DNA from: Methylophaga sp.
GTDB taxonomy: Bacteria > Pseudomonadota > Gammaproteobacteria > Nitrosococcales > Methylophagaceae
Assembly (NCBI GenBank): GCA_002706095.1
Contig: PAJP01000016.1
Coordinates: 174,395 to 238,394 of the forward strand
Length of the DNA: 64,000 bases
Reading direction: 5' to 3'
Both the position numbers and the translations under genes were made by a program. How positions within the stretch are numbered: position 1 is the stretch's first letter; each line of letters opens with the position of its first letter. Positions 1 to 9,335 of this stretch are shown here, piece by piece. The notes beneath the pieces were generated by a model, which was given only the letters and a program-made list of their open reading frames with translations, did not search any database and was not told the origin of the DNA.

Positions 1-2648
1 TTAGTTACATAAGCAGTAAATATGCCTGCCGCGGCGTCCTTATTTTCCTGCATTGCCGCTGCGGTTAAAGCTATCACCGGTATGGTCTTCATCTCATCTG
101 AGGCTTTGATCGTTTTGGTCGCTTCTATTCCTGACATGCCGGGAAGGTTGATATCCATAAGTATTAAATCTGGACGTCGTTCCTCAATAAATGCCAGCCC
201 CTCTTCTGCGGTGGCACAACTATGAAAGCTAACATTCGAATAGCGTGAAAAAAACACTTCAATTAAACGAATATTTGCCGGATTATCTTCAATATAAAGT
301 ACATGACGTGATGAGGTTTCAATCTGCGTGTCTGTTCGACGGGTTGGGGTTGACTTATCACTCATTTCTGAAGATGGGCGCTGAGCTGAATGCCATGCCG
401 TTTGTTGTGTGGATAGTGGCAGTTCAATCCAGAAGCTGCTGCCTTGACCCTCAGTGCTGGCGAAATCGATTTTACCGCCCATTGCTTCAATCAGGCGTTT
501 ACTAATACTCAGCCCTACGCCACTGCCTTCGATATTGGCATACTCTTGTCCCAGTCGCTCAAAAGCAGTAAATACATGGGCTTGTTTATCAGCTGAAATA
601 CCATGTCCTGTATCGGTTATGGTCATTTTTAGACAACCGCTTTGCGGCAGCAGGCGTGTTGTAACGATAACTTGACCACCGGCTTTGTTGTATTTGATGG
701 CATTACTGACCAGATTAATAAATACCTGTTTTAGTTTGGTCAGATCAGCAATCACGACCGTATCATTTTGTTCAGGGACAGTAACCTTGACATCATATTT
801 TTTTGCCATGGTTTCCAGCATTGGCAGGCACGCATCAAATATACTTTTGATGGAAATATGTTCAGTTGATAACTGGATATTACCCGATTCAATTTTAGAT
901 AATTCCAGCACATCATTAATTAAGTTAAGTAAGTGCTCGCCACTCTCAATGATTTGTTTGATTTGATGTCGTTGTTGTTCTGAAGGACTGGGATCATTAT
1001 CTGATAGCAAGAGTTGAGAAAAGCCCAGGATGCCATTTAAAGGTGTGCGAAGTTCGTGGCTCATGGCAGATAGAAACTCAGACTTCGCTTTATTGGCTCG
1101 TTCCGCTTCGAGCTTGGCTTGAATCAAGGCCTTTTGTTCTGCCTTTTGTTTAGAAATATCGCGTGCAATACCAGTAAAAAAGTGTTTGTCATCCCATTTA
1201 AAATGACTGATGGTCAGCTCGATTGGAAACAGATTCCCACTTTTATGTAAAGCTTCTAGTTGAACAGGTTTGCCGATAATGTGACTATCTTCTGTTGATA
1301 GGAAGCGAGCCATACCTAGTTTATGCATATCACGATAACTGGCTGGCATTAATTCAGTAATGTTTTGGCCTATTATCTCTTCTGGGGCATAACCATAGAG
1401 TTGTGCTGAAGCTTTATTAAAGCTGACTATAACGCCATAGGCATCAATCGTGATGACGCTATCGATCGTGGTGTCTAGTAACGTCTTTAGTCTGAGGCTT
1501 TCTTGTTTGGCCTTGGCTTCCAGCGCTGAGCGATTGGCCAACTCTTTTTTTATCGACTCTGTTTTTTCCTGGATTTCCTTGGTCAATATTCGGTTATGGT
1601 GACGTTTTACCAGGTAAAAAAAGATAATAGTCAGACTCAATCCGCTTAATATAAGTACTAACCACTTGAACAGGACGATCTCACTATCAGATGCTGTATA
1701 AATGAACTCATCCAGATCTCGGGACTGATCATTGATACCTAACTTATTATAAGTCTCAGCAATTTGTCTCCAACGGCTGAGGGTGACATGACCAAATTCT
1801 ACGGTAGGGTAGAGACTGAGTTTTAATAATTGTTCCGCTTCATAATTGACGTGTGCAGGTGTTTTGCGTTGCGTATTATATTTTTCTAATACGAGATCAA
1901 TAATTTCGTCGGTATGTTCTGCCGTGTATGTCCATCCTTGATAGGTTGCTTTTCGAAAAGCATCCACCAACTCTGGATTATTTTGAATATAGCTTTGCGT
2001 TGTAAAGAGAATGTCACTATAAAAATTGATGCCGTAGTCCCTGGGGGAAATTACTCTGTAAGGCTCATTTTGCTCTTGCATGTAGAAGGGTTCATTCGAA
2101 ATATAGGCTGTGACGCCATCAATGCGACCACTGATCAAATCATTGAGATAGTGTTTGCTGGGGGGAACAAAATTAATCTTTGACGTATCAACATGCTGTT
2201 GAAGAAAAATGGCCGTTAAATCATCAGCCTCAGATTGCCGGTTGATTGTCCTACCTACAAAATCTGCTGCAGAATAAATGCCGGAGTCAGCTTTGACCAA
2301 CCACACATATGGACTGCTTTGAAAGGTAGCGCCTAATGCTACAAAGGGACGACCTTTCATATATTCCATGACTATCCCGGTGCCGGATATGCCAAAATCT
2401 ACATTTCCATTCTCAACTTCATCATAGGGATGGTTGAAACCGGTCAGAATCTCAACATCTAATCCTGCCTGGCGATAAAACCCTTTTTCTTTGGCGGCAT
2501 AGATGCCCGCAAACTGAAACTGATGTTGCCAGTGTAGTTTTATGGTGACATGCTTAAGATCGGTATTTTTTGAATTTTCTTCGGCATGCGCTGTGCTGCT
2601 GAAGAAAAATACAAAAAATATGAAAAACCATCTTACATTCATAGACAT
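1..2648 (-). CDS. Hybrid sensor histidine kinase with NMT1/THI5-like periplasmic sensor (3' end cut by window edge)
   Basis: Open from an ATG at 2648 (in-frame alternative 2642) through position 1 without a stop, so the C-terminus lies outside the window. Order of parts read by translation: signal peptide ending in AHA; NMT1-like periplasmic substrate-binding domain (motif LHWQHQFQFAGIYAAKEKGF); one transmembrane helix near 1625-1685; PAS domain (DSVITIDAYGV); further PAS region; HisKA with SHELRTP near residue 530; ATPase domain; receiver domain with phospho-acceptor in LMDINLPGMSG near residue 830. Such proteins sense a small ligand in the periplasm and pass phosphate from His to Asp internally; the ligand is unknown. 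It sits 57 bp downstream of lptB on the same strand but is probably not functionally linked to LPS export. Confidence 0.85.
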   Translation of the reverse strand, partial: MSMNVRWFFIFFVFFFSSTAHAEENSKNTDLKHVTIKLHWQHQFQFAGIYAAKEKGFYRQAGLDVEILTGFNHPYDEVENGNVDFGISGTGIVMEYMKGRPFVALGATFQSSPYVWLVKADSGIYSAADFVGRTINRQSEADDLTAIFLQQHVDTSKINFVPPSKHYLNDLISGRIDGVTAYISNEPFYMQEQNEPYRVISPRDYGINFYSDILFTTQSYIQNNPELVDAFRKATYQGWTYTAEHTDEIIDLVLEKYNTQRKTPAHVNYEAEQLLKLSLYPTVEFGHVTLSRWRQIAETYNKLGINDQSRDLDEFIYTASDSEIVLFKWLVLILSGLSLTIIFFYLVKRHHNRILTKEIQEKTESIKKELANRSALEAKAKQESLRLKTLLDTTIDSVITIDAYGVIVSFNKASAQLYGYAPEEIIGQNITELMPASYRDMHKLGMARFLSTEDSHIIGKPVQLEALHKSGNLFPIELTISHFKWDDKHFFTGIARDISKQKAEQKALIQAKLEAERANKAKSEFLSAMSHELRTPLNGILGFSQLLLSDNDPSPSEQQRHQIKQIIESGEHLLNLINDVLELSKIESGNIQLSTEHISIKSIFDACLPMLETMAKKYDVKVTVPEQNDTVVIADLTKLKQVFINLVSNAIKYNKAGGQVIVTTRLLPQSGCLKMTITDTGHGISADKQAHVFTAFERLGQEYANIEGSGVGLSISKRLIEAMGGKIDFASTEGQGSSFWIELPLSTQQTAWHSAQRPSSEMSDKSTPTRRTDTQIETSSRHVLYIEDNPANIRLIEVFFSRYSNVSFHSCATAEEGLAFIEERRPDLILMDINLPGMSGIEATKTIKASDEMKTIPVIALTAAAMQENKDAAAGIFTAYVT

Positions 2649-2705
2649 AGCCAAATCAGAACAGTGTCTATGTTAACTGAACAGATGACTCTGCCGCCAG
2701 TAATG

Positions 2706-3431
2706 TCACATCCTGAAGTCACGGCCCAGATAGACGCTTAATACATTTTTATCTTTCAGAATATCTTCAGGGGTTCCACGCGCAATCACTTCGCCTTCGT
2801 TAAAGATATAAGCACGTTGGCATACCTTCAGGGTTTCTCTGACATTATGATCCGTGATCAATACACCAATACCACGTTGGGCCAGCTCTTGAATAATGCC
2901 CTGAATGTCGAGAACAGAGATGGGATCAACACCTGCAAAAGGTTCATCTAACAGAATAAACTGAGGATCCATTGCCAGAGCGCGTGCAATCTCCACGCGC
3001 CTTCTTTCTCCACCTGATAATGCCATACCTTTCGAATGACGGATGTGTTCAATGTGGAAATCTTTTAGCAGTTGTTCCAGTAATTGTTGTTTGGAAAGAT
3101 CGTTCAGTTCTGTCCGTGTTTCGATGATGCCGTAAAGATTATCTTCTACACTGAGTTTGCGAAATACTGAGGCTTCTTGTGGCAAATATCCAATCCCCAG
3201 TTTGGCACGATCATGGATTGGGTAATGAGTCAGTTCCTGCTGGTCAAGATAAATATAACCATGATCAACCGGTACCAAACCCACAATCATGTAAAAACTG
3301 GTGGTTTTGCCTGCACCATTTGGCCCTAATAGACCAACGATTTCTCCACTGTTTACGTCCAGTGAAATATCTTTAACGACTTGCCTATCACCATATTGCT
3401 TAGCAAGCTGATGCGCTGAAAGAATACTCAT
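2706..3431 (-). CDS. lptB: LPS export ABC transporter ATPase LptB
   Basis: A 241-residue ABC ATPase of normal LptB length. Visible motifs: Walker [10 protein letters not shown] near residue 37, signature [15 protein letters not shown], Walker [14 protein letters not shown], and the H-loop in [11 protein letters not shown]. LptB drives the LptB2FG inner-membrane complex that extracts LPS and feeds it through LptC and LptA to the outer membrane. The lptA stop shares a base with the lptB start, so translation is coupled. Order kdsD-kdsC-lptC-lptA-lptB matches E. coli, but rpoN, which follows lptB there, is absent here. Confidence 0.97.
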   Translation of the reverse strand: MSILSAHQLAKQYGDRQVVKDISLDVNSGEIVGLLGPNGAGKTTSFYMIVGLVPVDHGYIYLDQQELTHYPIHDRAKLGIGYLPQEASVFRKLSVEDNLYGIIETRTELNDLSKQQLLEQLLKDFHIEHIRHSKGMALSGGERRRVEIARALAMDPQFILLDEPFAGVDPISVLDIQGIIQELAQRGIGVLITDHNVRETLKVCQRAYIFNEGEVIARGTPEDILKDKNVLSVYLGRDFRM

Positions 3432-4297
3432 TACTCGTCGATCGCTTGTAAATAATAGTCGTTAACCCAGCCAATAACTGTCTCGCCGTTAAGCATTCCT
3501 CGGATTTGTGCCCAGCCTTGTTGGCGAGTAAGCACAAGCACACGAAGATTTTGATCAAGCGTGCCTAGACGCTGATAACCGGTTCCTGGTCCAGTTCGTA
3601 CATTTAAACGACTTGTGGTGATGACTTCTGGATACTCTTTTGCAGGTAATGGTGCTTCTGCAGCAGGTTTTGGTGTGGTTGGTGTCGCTGTTTCAGTTTG
3701 AGCGGCGGGTTTGGGCTCATTAACTGCCGCTTTTGGCGCGTCAGCTTTCTTAGGTTTGGCTTGACTTGGTTTGTCTTTTTTCTGCTGCGTCATGGGCTGA
3801 ATAATCATATGAATACGACCCGAGTCGTGCGTTTCACCGCCCACATTGACTGGTGCAGAATTGGCAGTGACTACATTTCTGGCTATGTCATATTCAATAC
3901 GATTACCAATAAACTCATCACCATTTTGCCAGACATGGCCTTCACCTATCAGATAGATCTTTTGCTTGTCGGCATAATATTCCATGCGAATAGCTTTCGC
4001 TTTAACGGGGGGCTCTCCGGGTTTGTGAACTTGTTTGTATGTAGCTAATTTACCGACAGAAACAGCTTTGGTGAGCTGTTTATTTTCATCGTAGTGGAAA
4101 GTGATGATATCACCTGTGATTTTTAATGTGCCCTGCGTGAGAATCGCATCCCCTTTGTATTGGGTGACGCCTTCCTGATCGTCCATCTGTGCATGGTCAG
4201 CTTCAATATTAATCGGTTTTTCACGGTCACTCGGCAAGGCCCAACTGATTGCTGGCAACATCAAACATACCGTTAATAATTTAGTTAGCAGGTGCAT
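3431..4297 (-). CDS. lptA: Periplasmic LPS-bridge protein LptA with C-terminal SH3 domain
   Basis: 288 residues, against about 185 for E. coli LptA. Residues 1-20 are a signal peptide ending SWALP. Residues about 25-165 are the OstA/LptA beta-jellyroll ([23 protein letters not shown]). Then comes a low-complexity Pro/Ala/Lys linker (about 170-222), followed by a bacterial SH3 domain from about 223 with [17 protein letters not shown] and a terminal GWVNDYYL. LptA oligomers bridge the inner and outer membranes for LPS transport. The SH3 module is an addition that could bind peptidoglycan or another envelope partner. The start overlaps lptC by 17 bp. Confidence 0.93.
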   Translation of the reverse strand: MHLLTKLLTVCLMLPAISWALPSDREKPINIEADHAQMDDQEGVTQYKGDAILTQGTLKITGDIITFHYDENKQLTKAVSVGKLATYKQVHKPGEPPVKAKAIRMEYYADKQKIYLIGEGHVWQNGDEFIGNRIEYDIARNVVTANSAPVNVGGETHDSGRIHMIIQPMTQQKKDKPSQAKPKKADAPKAAVNEPKPAAQTETATPTTPKPAAEAPLPAKEYPEVITTSRLNVRTGPGTGYQRLGTLDQNLRVLVLTRQQGWAQIRGMLNGETVIGWVNDYYLQAIDE

Positions 4298-4853
4298 CGT
4301 ATTGTCCTTTCACCCTGGAATGCAGGTTAATGGTTTCATCATTCATATCTGCATGTAGGCCAACTGAGTCAGTATCTCCGTTCGGAGTTTTAATCGTGAC
4401 AGCATGGTCGGTATATGCAGTGTTATATTGTGTATCAAGCGTGAGCTCATCAGTCAGCATTTTAAATGCCGGGTTATTTTCATTAGTGATAATAACATTT
4501 CCTGTTAGGAGGATAGTTGTGTTATCGCCTTGAGTGTGGCCGTGATCTGAAGTGATGACCCAGGAATCTCTACCTGGCTTGAGGAATTCTGCAATAGGAT
4601 CAATGATTTCTGTGCTGTCATCAGCCGGGTAGTGGGCCATTTCTTTACCTTTGATGACCCTTGCTGGTGTGCCATTGATATCCATGATTGTCATTGTGAA
4701 GTCTGTCATTGCGTAATCACTGCTACGATGAATCTGATTATTTTCAGGTTCAACTGGTTTGCTATCATCAGACAAGAGCAGCCAGATGCTTAAGATAGCT
4801 ATCAGAGGCAGTAATATACGTAGATATCGAGGGAGATTAAAAATGGCGTTCAA
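4281..4853 (-). CDS. lptC: LPS export protein LptC
   Basis: 190 residues with an N-terminal membrane anchor (residues about 12-28, ILLPLIAILSIWLLLS) and an LptC/OstA-like periplasmic fold. Family member LptC receives LPS from LptB2FG and hands it to LptA. Recognition rests on length, topology, weak family motifs such as YPADDSTEIIDP, and above all position between kdsC and lptA. It overlaps both neighbours by 17 bp, typical of a translationally coupled operon. Confidence 0.92.
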   Translation of the reverse strand: MNAIFNLPRYLRILLPLIAILSIWLLLSDDSKPVEPENNQIHRSSDYAMTDFTMTIMDINGTPARVIKGKEMAHYPADDSTEIIDPIAEFLKPGRDSWVITSDHGHTQGDNTTILLTGNVIITNENNPAFKMLTDELTLDTQYNTAYTDHAVTIKTPNGDTDSVGLHADMNDETINLHSRVKGQYDAPAN

Positions 4854-5358
4854 TTTGGTCTTGCAGGTTTCCCTGTCCTTCCATAATTAGCTCACACACT
4901 TCACGTGCAGCGCCATGACCGCCATTTGACGTGGTGATGAAGTGAGCATGCTTTTTGACAATAGGATCCGCGTCTTGCACGGCTATGGCTAATCCAACAC
5001 GGCTCATGATGGATAAGTCTACCCAGTCATCACCGACATAGGCGCATTCTTCTGGTGATAATTTGAGTTCTTTTATTAATTGTTGAAAGACGGGTAGCTT
5101 GACTCGCTGACCCTGATAGACATATTTGATACCTAAACTCTGCATGCGATGTTCGACCGTGCGCGAGGTCCGGCCAGTGATAATGGCGATTTCAACTCCG
5201 GTAAATTGCAATAACTTCATACCGTGACCATCGCGTGAGTGAAAAGCCTTGTACTCTTCACCATCATCACCAATGATAATTTGACCATTAGTTAAAACGC
5301 CGTCAACATCAAATACGACAAGTTTAATTTTCTTTGCTTTTTCTAAAATATCCTGCAT
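4837..5358 (-). CDS. kdsC: 3-deoxy-D-manno-octulosonate 8-phosphate phosphatase KdsC
   Basis: 173-residue HAD-type phosphatase. The nucleophile motif VFDVDGVLTNG lies at residues about 15-25, motif II in ITGRTSRTVEHR, and the acidic motif in YVGDDWVDLSIM. It hydrolyses KDO 8-phosphate to KDO, the step after KdsA in inner-core LPS synthesis. It follows kdsD by 9 bp and overlaps lptC, so synthesis of KDO and export of LPS are transcribed together. Confidence 0.96.
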   Translation of the reverse strand: MQDILEKAKKIKLVVFDVDGVLTNGQIIIGDDGEEYKAFHSRDGHGMKLLQFTGVEIAIITGRTSRTVEHRMQSLGIKYVYQGQRVKLPVFQQLIKELKLSPEECAYVGDDWVDLSIMSRVGLAIAVQDADPIVKKHAHFITTSNGGHGAAREVCELIMEGQGNLQDQIERHF

Positions 5359-5367
5359 GACTCTCTC

Positions 5368-6342
5368 TTAGACCACTCCGGCACGAAGCAGATCGTGCAT
5401 GTTGATGGCACCACATAGCTGTTGATGTTCATTTTCTATCAGTAAGGCATTTATTTTGTAGCGTTGCATTAATTCTAATGCTTCAGCCGCCAGCATGTCA
5501 GCACGCCCCGTTTTACATTCACGTGTCATAAAGGCTGACAGTTTTTCAGTATGAATGTTAATTTCTTGTGATAACACTCTGCGTAAGTCACCATCAGTAA
5601 ATACGCCTAAAATGTGATACTGATCATCGACCACTGCAGTCATGCCCAAGCCTTTGTTAGACATTTCTATCAATGCCTGGCTAATCAGGGCCTCTTCATC
5701 AATGGTCGGAATGGCATCGCCGGTATGCATAATGTCAGAGACTCGAAGTAACAGACGGCGACCTAACAGCCCCCCTGGATGTGAGCGAGCAAAGTCTTCT
5801 GCAGTAAAACCGCGTGTTTCGAGTAAGGCGACGGCCAGCGCGTCACCCATGACTAATGCTGCTGTAGTACTTGAGGTGGGGGCGAGACCAAGTGGACAGG
5901 CTTCATTAGCGACACTGACATCGATATGTGCAGTTGCACACGTCGCTAATGTCGATTCCGGTCGGCCCGTCATGGCAATAAATGGAATGCCGAGGCGTTT
6001 TATCAAAGGTAAGATAGTCAGTATCTCACTGGTCTCGCCTGAGTTGGATAAGGCGAGCACTACATCTTTATCAGTGATCATGCCCAGGTCACCATGGCTG
6101 GCTTCTCCGGGATGAACAAAAAAAGCCGGTGTTCCTGTACTTGCTAATGTGGCAGCGAGTTTACTGCCAATATGACCTGATTTTCCCATACCAATGACGA
6201 CAACGCGTCCCTGACAATGCAGCATAAACTCACAGCCCTGCATAAAGTCATCATTAATACGCTCGTGAAGCGCTTTAACGGCTTCGATTTCTGTGTCAAT
6301 GACAGCGTGGGCGAGCGCGCTGAGTTTGGCTTTATCAATCAC
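5368..6342 (-). CDS. kdsD: Arabinose 5-phosphate isomerase KdsD
   Basis: 324 residues, the usual length. An N-terminal SIS sugar-isomerase domain (GMGKSGHIGSKLAATLASTGTP, split here as GMGKSGHIG and ASTGTPAFFVHPGEASHGD) is followed by two CBS domains (SDIMHTGDAIPTI and MTRECKTGRADM). It converts ribulose 5-phosphate to arabinose 5-phosphate, the first committed step towards KDO. It begins two bases after the stop of the antiporter gene, inside the caxA-kdsD-kdsC-lptCAB operon. Confidence 0.97.
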   Translation of the reverse strand: MIDKAKLSALAHAVIDTEIEAVKALHERINDDFMQGCEFMLHCQGRVVVIGMGKSGHIGSKLAATLASTGTPAFFVHPGEASHGDLGMITDKDVVLALSNSGETSEILTILPLIKRLGIPFIAMTGRPESTLATCATAHIDVSVANEACPLGLAPTSSTTAALVMGDALAVALLETRGFTAEDFARSHPGGLLGRRLLLRVSDIMHTGDAIPTIDEEALISQALIEMSNKGLGMTAVVDDQYHILGVFTDGDLRRVLSQEINIHTEKLSAFMTRECKTGRADMLAAEALELMQRYKINALLIENEHQQLCGAINMHDLLRAGVV

Positions 6343-6344
6343 AA

Positions 6345-7331
6345 TTAACTGAGTCCAGGCGTATTTTGATAAACAAGTAATCCGTTGTAGGAAACGTAGA
6401 CAAATAGCATCAATAAACCAGCAACGCGGCCTATGCGTCCATTCGCACTGTAGCGAGCAAATAAGTATAAGCCTACAGACAAACCAATCATGAATGGAAG
6501 ATCCCTGTACAGTAACATCGGATCAATGTGCGAAGGTGCAATCAGTCCAGGCATGGCTAACACGGCAAGAATATTAAAAATATTCGATCCAAGAATATTA
6601 CCGACCGCAATATCGTGTTCATTTTTTAATGCAGATATCACAGAAGCAGCAAGTTCAGGGAGGCTGGTACCTATAGCTACAATCGTCAGTCCTATAATCA
6701 AGTCACTCACACCAAGCAGGTGAGCAATGCCCGTTGCACCCCAAACGAGTGATTTCGAGCCAATCAGTAAAGAGAAAAGGCCAATGACAAAATAGAACGT
6801 TGCCTGTTTGGCGGTCATTTTGGCGCTGCCGTATTCTGCTTCAAATTCCGCTTCCATGGGGTCTTGCTTATTGCTACCTTTGATTGCTAACCAAGCCATC
6901 CCAGCTAAGGTCAGCATAAAGCCACTAAACAGAATAATGCCATCGCCCCGGCTGAGATCATTGTCTAGTAATAACAATAGCGACAACACCATGACAAACA
7001 GTAATACCGGAAATTCACGTTTTAACGTATCTGAGTGGACGGTGAGTGGGGCAATGAGCAGGGTAATAGCCAGCACCAGACCGATATTAGTGATATTTGA
7101 CCCAATAGCATTACCAATCCCCAGTGCTGGCGCACCATCGATTGCTGCTAATGCTGACACCAGCATTTCAGGAGCCGAGGTGCCAAAACCCACAATCGTT
7201 AAACCAACGATAAGGGGGGATACACCAAAATTGGTGGCAATATTCGCTGCGCCATCAACAAATCGATCTGCTCCCCAGATTAAAATTCCGAAACCCGCGA
7301 TAATGGCTGATATAAACAGAATAGTTGTCAT
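6345..7331 (-). CDS. yrbG: Calcium/sodium antiporter of the CaxA/YrbG family
   Basis: 328 residues of mostly hydrophobic sequence, arranged as two homologous halves each with the Na+/Ca2+ exchanger alpha-repeat: GFGTSAPEMLVS near residues 48-59 and AIGTSLPELAAS in the second half. About ten transmembrane helices. The position as first gene of the kds/lpt operon is the same as yrbG in E. coli. The transported ion is inferred from the family. Confidence 0.93.
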   Translation of the reverse strand: MTTILFISAIIAGFGILIWGADRFVDGAANIATNFGVSPLIVGLTIVGFGTSAPEMLVSALAAIDGAPALGIGNAIGSNITNIGLVLAITLLIAPLTVHSDTLKREFPVLLFVMVLSLLLLLDNDLSRGDGIILFSGFMLTLAGMAWLAIKGSNKQDPMEAEFEAEYGSAKMTAKQATFYFVIGLFSLLIGSKSLVWGATGIAHLLGVSDLIIGLTIVAIGTSLPELAASVISALKNEHDIAVGNILGSNIFNILAVLAMPGLIAPSHIDPMLLYRDLPFMIGLSVGLYLFARYSANGRIGRVAGLLMLFVYVSYNGLLVYQNTPGLS

Positions 7332-7362
7332 TAGCTTCCACGTTGATTAAATGTGAGATATG

Positions 7363-7388
7363 AAAAAGCCGGGATATACCCGGCTTTT
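7363..7388 (-). terminator. Rho-independent terminator after mlaA
   Basis: Perfect 10-bp stem (aaaagccggg / cccggctttt, 7364-7373 and 7379-7388) with loop atata. The U-run reads on the minus strand, so it ends mlaA transcription before the caxA operon. It may work in both directions. Confidence 0.85.
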
Positions 7389-7422
7389 CATTATAAGGAT
7401 TCGTTTGTGAGTTGTCGTTAGA

Positions 7423-8145
7423 TCATTCTTCAAACAAATCGAATTCATCATCGTTACTTGGCGGATTGCCGTCATGAACGAGATATTCACGATGCTGAAG
7501 GTAAGCATCACGTACATAACTGTATTCGTCTGTAGCAGCCTCGTTTAACACTTTTTCAGCACGTAATAAGTTAGCACGAGTATCCACTAATCTGACTCCA
7601 CGGAAAGCATTACGAGCACCGGGTCCCTCAACATAAGTAACGGGGTCGGTGTAATAGTCACCCACTAAACCAAATGAGTCACGCACTGTTCTGGGACCAA
7701 AGAAAGGTAGAACAATATAGGCACCAGGCTCTACGCCCCAGGCTCCAAGTGTCTGACCGAAGTCTTCGTTATTTTTGTGGTTCCCACTCAGACTGGCAAC
7801 ATCAAAAATACCGGCAACACCCACGGTAGTGTTGAGAACAAACCGACCTGTATCGTTGGCTGCTTGTTTAAATTTGAACTGAAGAAGATCATTGATAATG
7901 ACGGTGATGTCGTTCAAGTTGCTGAAGAAATTACTTACACCTTGACTGAGGGGGGCTGGCATCACTGTGTCATAGCCCTTTGCAACGGGTTTGAGGATAG
8001 CTTTATCGACCGTGTCGTTAAATTTGTACATTGCACGGTTGTATCCTTCAAGCGGATCCTTAGGATTATTGCTGGTAGCACAGCCAGTTAACAGCAATAC
8101 TGCCGCCAAAAAACCGAGTTTGAAAACTGAGCGCAGGGTAGACAT
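7423..8145 (-). CDS. mlaA: Outer-membrane lipid asymmetry lipoprotein MlaA (VacJ)
   Basis: 240 residues. A lipobox LLTGC at residues 18-22 marks a lipoprotein. Family motifs include DPLEGYNRAMYKFND and LPFFGPRTVRDSFG. MlaA removes mislocalised phospholipids from the outer leaflet and passes them to MlaC and MlaFEDB. No other mla genes are in the window, so it is an isolated gene. It ends at a good terminator (7363-7388). The tail is acidic (DDEFDLFEE). Confidence 0.95.
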   Translation of the reverse strand: MSTLRSVFKLGFLAAVLLLTGCATSNNPKDPLEGYNRAMYKFNDTVDKAILKPVAKGYDTVMPAPLSQGVSNFFSNLNDITVIINDLLQFKFKQAANDTGRFVLNTTVGVAGIFDVASLSGNHKNNEDFGQTLGAWGVEPGAYIVLPFFGPRTVRDSFGLVGDYYTDPVTYVEGPGARNAFRGVRLVDTRANLLRAEKVLNEAATDEYSYVRDAYLQHREYLVHDGNPPSNDDEFDLFEE

Positions 8146-8282
8146 CGAATTATGATCCTTTTAATTTTATTCTTATCGACCCGAGAAATAATCGCACGCC
8201 GAGTTATGGCAATGCAAGTCATCTGTTGCGTTTATGACATGGGAATGTGAACTAAGTGGCAAAAAAACAACATGGTGATTAT

Positions 8283-9335
8283 TCACAGACACCAAAAAGA
8301 TTGATTGGTAATGTCTGTGTCTTTTAACTTTTTATTATGTCGGTTGTTAAACATAAAGTCCGAGAAGACTTTGGTGCAGGCTAACCAACTATGATTTTTT
8401 GCGTATTCAATACACTTGTCTCCAGACAAGTTAAGTGCTTTTTCTGCTGCTATCGTGAGGTCTTCATCAAGATAGCCTGTAATGCCTTCTTGAACGATAT
8501 CAGCAGGGCCGGTAACAGGATAGGCAGCAATAGGAACGCCGCAGGCCATCGCTTCTAATAAAACTAGACCAAAGGTATCTGTTTTACTTGGAAACACAAA
8601 CACATCCGCTGCGGCGAGATAAGAGGCAAGCTCCTTGCCGAATTTGGCTCCGGTAAAAATGACATCAGGATACTTTTGGCGAAGATGTTCAAGATCGGGC
8701 CCATCACCGACAACGACTTTATTACCCTTGATATCTAATTGAAGGAAGGCTTCAATATTTTTCTCAACGGCGACCCGCCCCATGTTCATAAATACGGGGC
8801 CAGTTAATCCCAGCTGTTGAGGGTTTTCAGGAGTGAAAATTTCTGTCTCTACACCACGCCCCCAAACCTCAATGTTCTGGAAACCATGTGAAAGCAAGCG
8901 CTGTTTTTGTGAGGCTGTAGGGACCAAAGTGTGTACGGCTTTACCATGGAAGCGTTTAAGCCAGGCATAACTCCAGCTCAAAGGAATAGGCAGCCTGAGT
9001 CTGATATATTCAGGGAACTGGGTATGGTAAGACGTTGTGAACTGAATACCGTTTCTAAGACACCATCGTCTTGCTGCCATACCCAGCGGGCCCTCAGTGG
9101 CGATATGGATGGCGTTGGCTTGATAGCTATCGAGTAACTTTTTGACTTTCCTGCCAGGTAATAAAGAGAGAGGAATACTCGGATAGGTGGGACAGGGGAT
9201 AGTCTTAAATTGTTGTGGCGTAATCAGATGGACATCATGCCCCAACTCGATTAAATATCGACGAGTCTGTTTCAGGGTACGTACAACCCCGTTGACCTGA
9301 GGTTCCCAGGCATCGGTGATGATGACAATCTTCAT
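8283..9335 (-). CDS. Family 4-type glycosyltransferase (MgtA-like)
   Basis: 350 residues with the GT-B fold signatures of GT4 enzymes: N-terminal PQVNGVVRTL near residue 13 and the donor-site EX7E region KTDTFGLVLLEAMACGVP near residue 252. The closest functional group known to me is GDP-mannose-dependent alpha-mannosyltransferase, but donor and acceptor cannot be told from sequence alone. The start overlaps the stop of the upstream phosphoesterase by one base, so the two probably act together on an envelope glycolipid. An 8-bp inverted repeat (cacagaca/tgtctgtg, 8284-8319) overlaps the 3' end but lacks a U-run. Confidence 0.88.
   Translation of the reverse strand: MKIVIITDAWEPQVNGVVRTLKQTRRYLIELGHDVHLITPQQFKTIPCPTYPSIPLSLLPGRKVKKLLDSYQANAIHIATEGPLGMAARRWCLRNGIQFTTSYHTQFPEYIRLRLPIPLSWSYAWLKRFHGKAVHTLVPTASQKQRLLSHGFQNIEVWGRGVETEIFTPENPQQLGLTGPVFMNMGRVAVEKNIEAFLQLDIKGNKVVVGDGPDLEHLRQKYPDVIFTGAKFGKELASYLAAADVFVFPSKTDTFGLVLLEAMACGVPIAAYPVTGPADIVQEGITGYLDEDLTIAAEKALNLSGDKCIEYAKNHSWLACTKVFSDFMFNNRHNKKLKDTDITNQSFWCL

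Noticed and set aside
8284..8319. Terminator after the glycosyltransferase gene
   Set aside because: The inverted repeat has a 20-base loop and no T-run.
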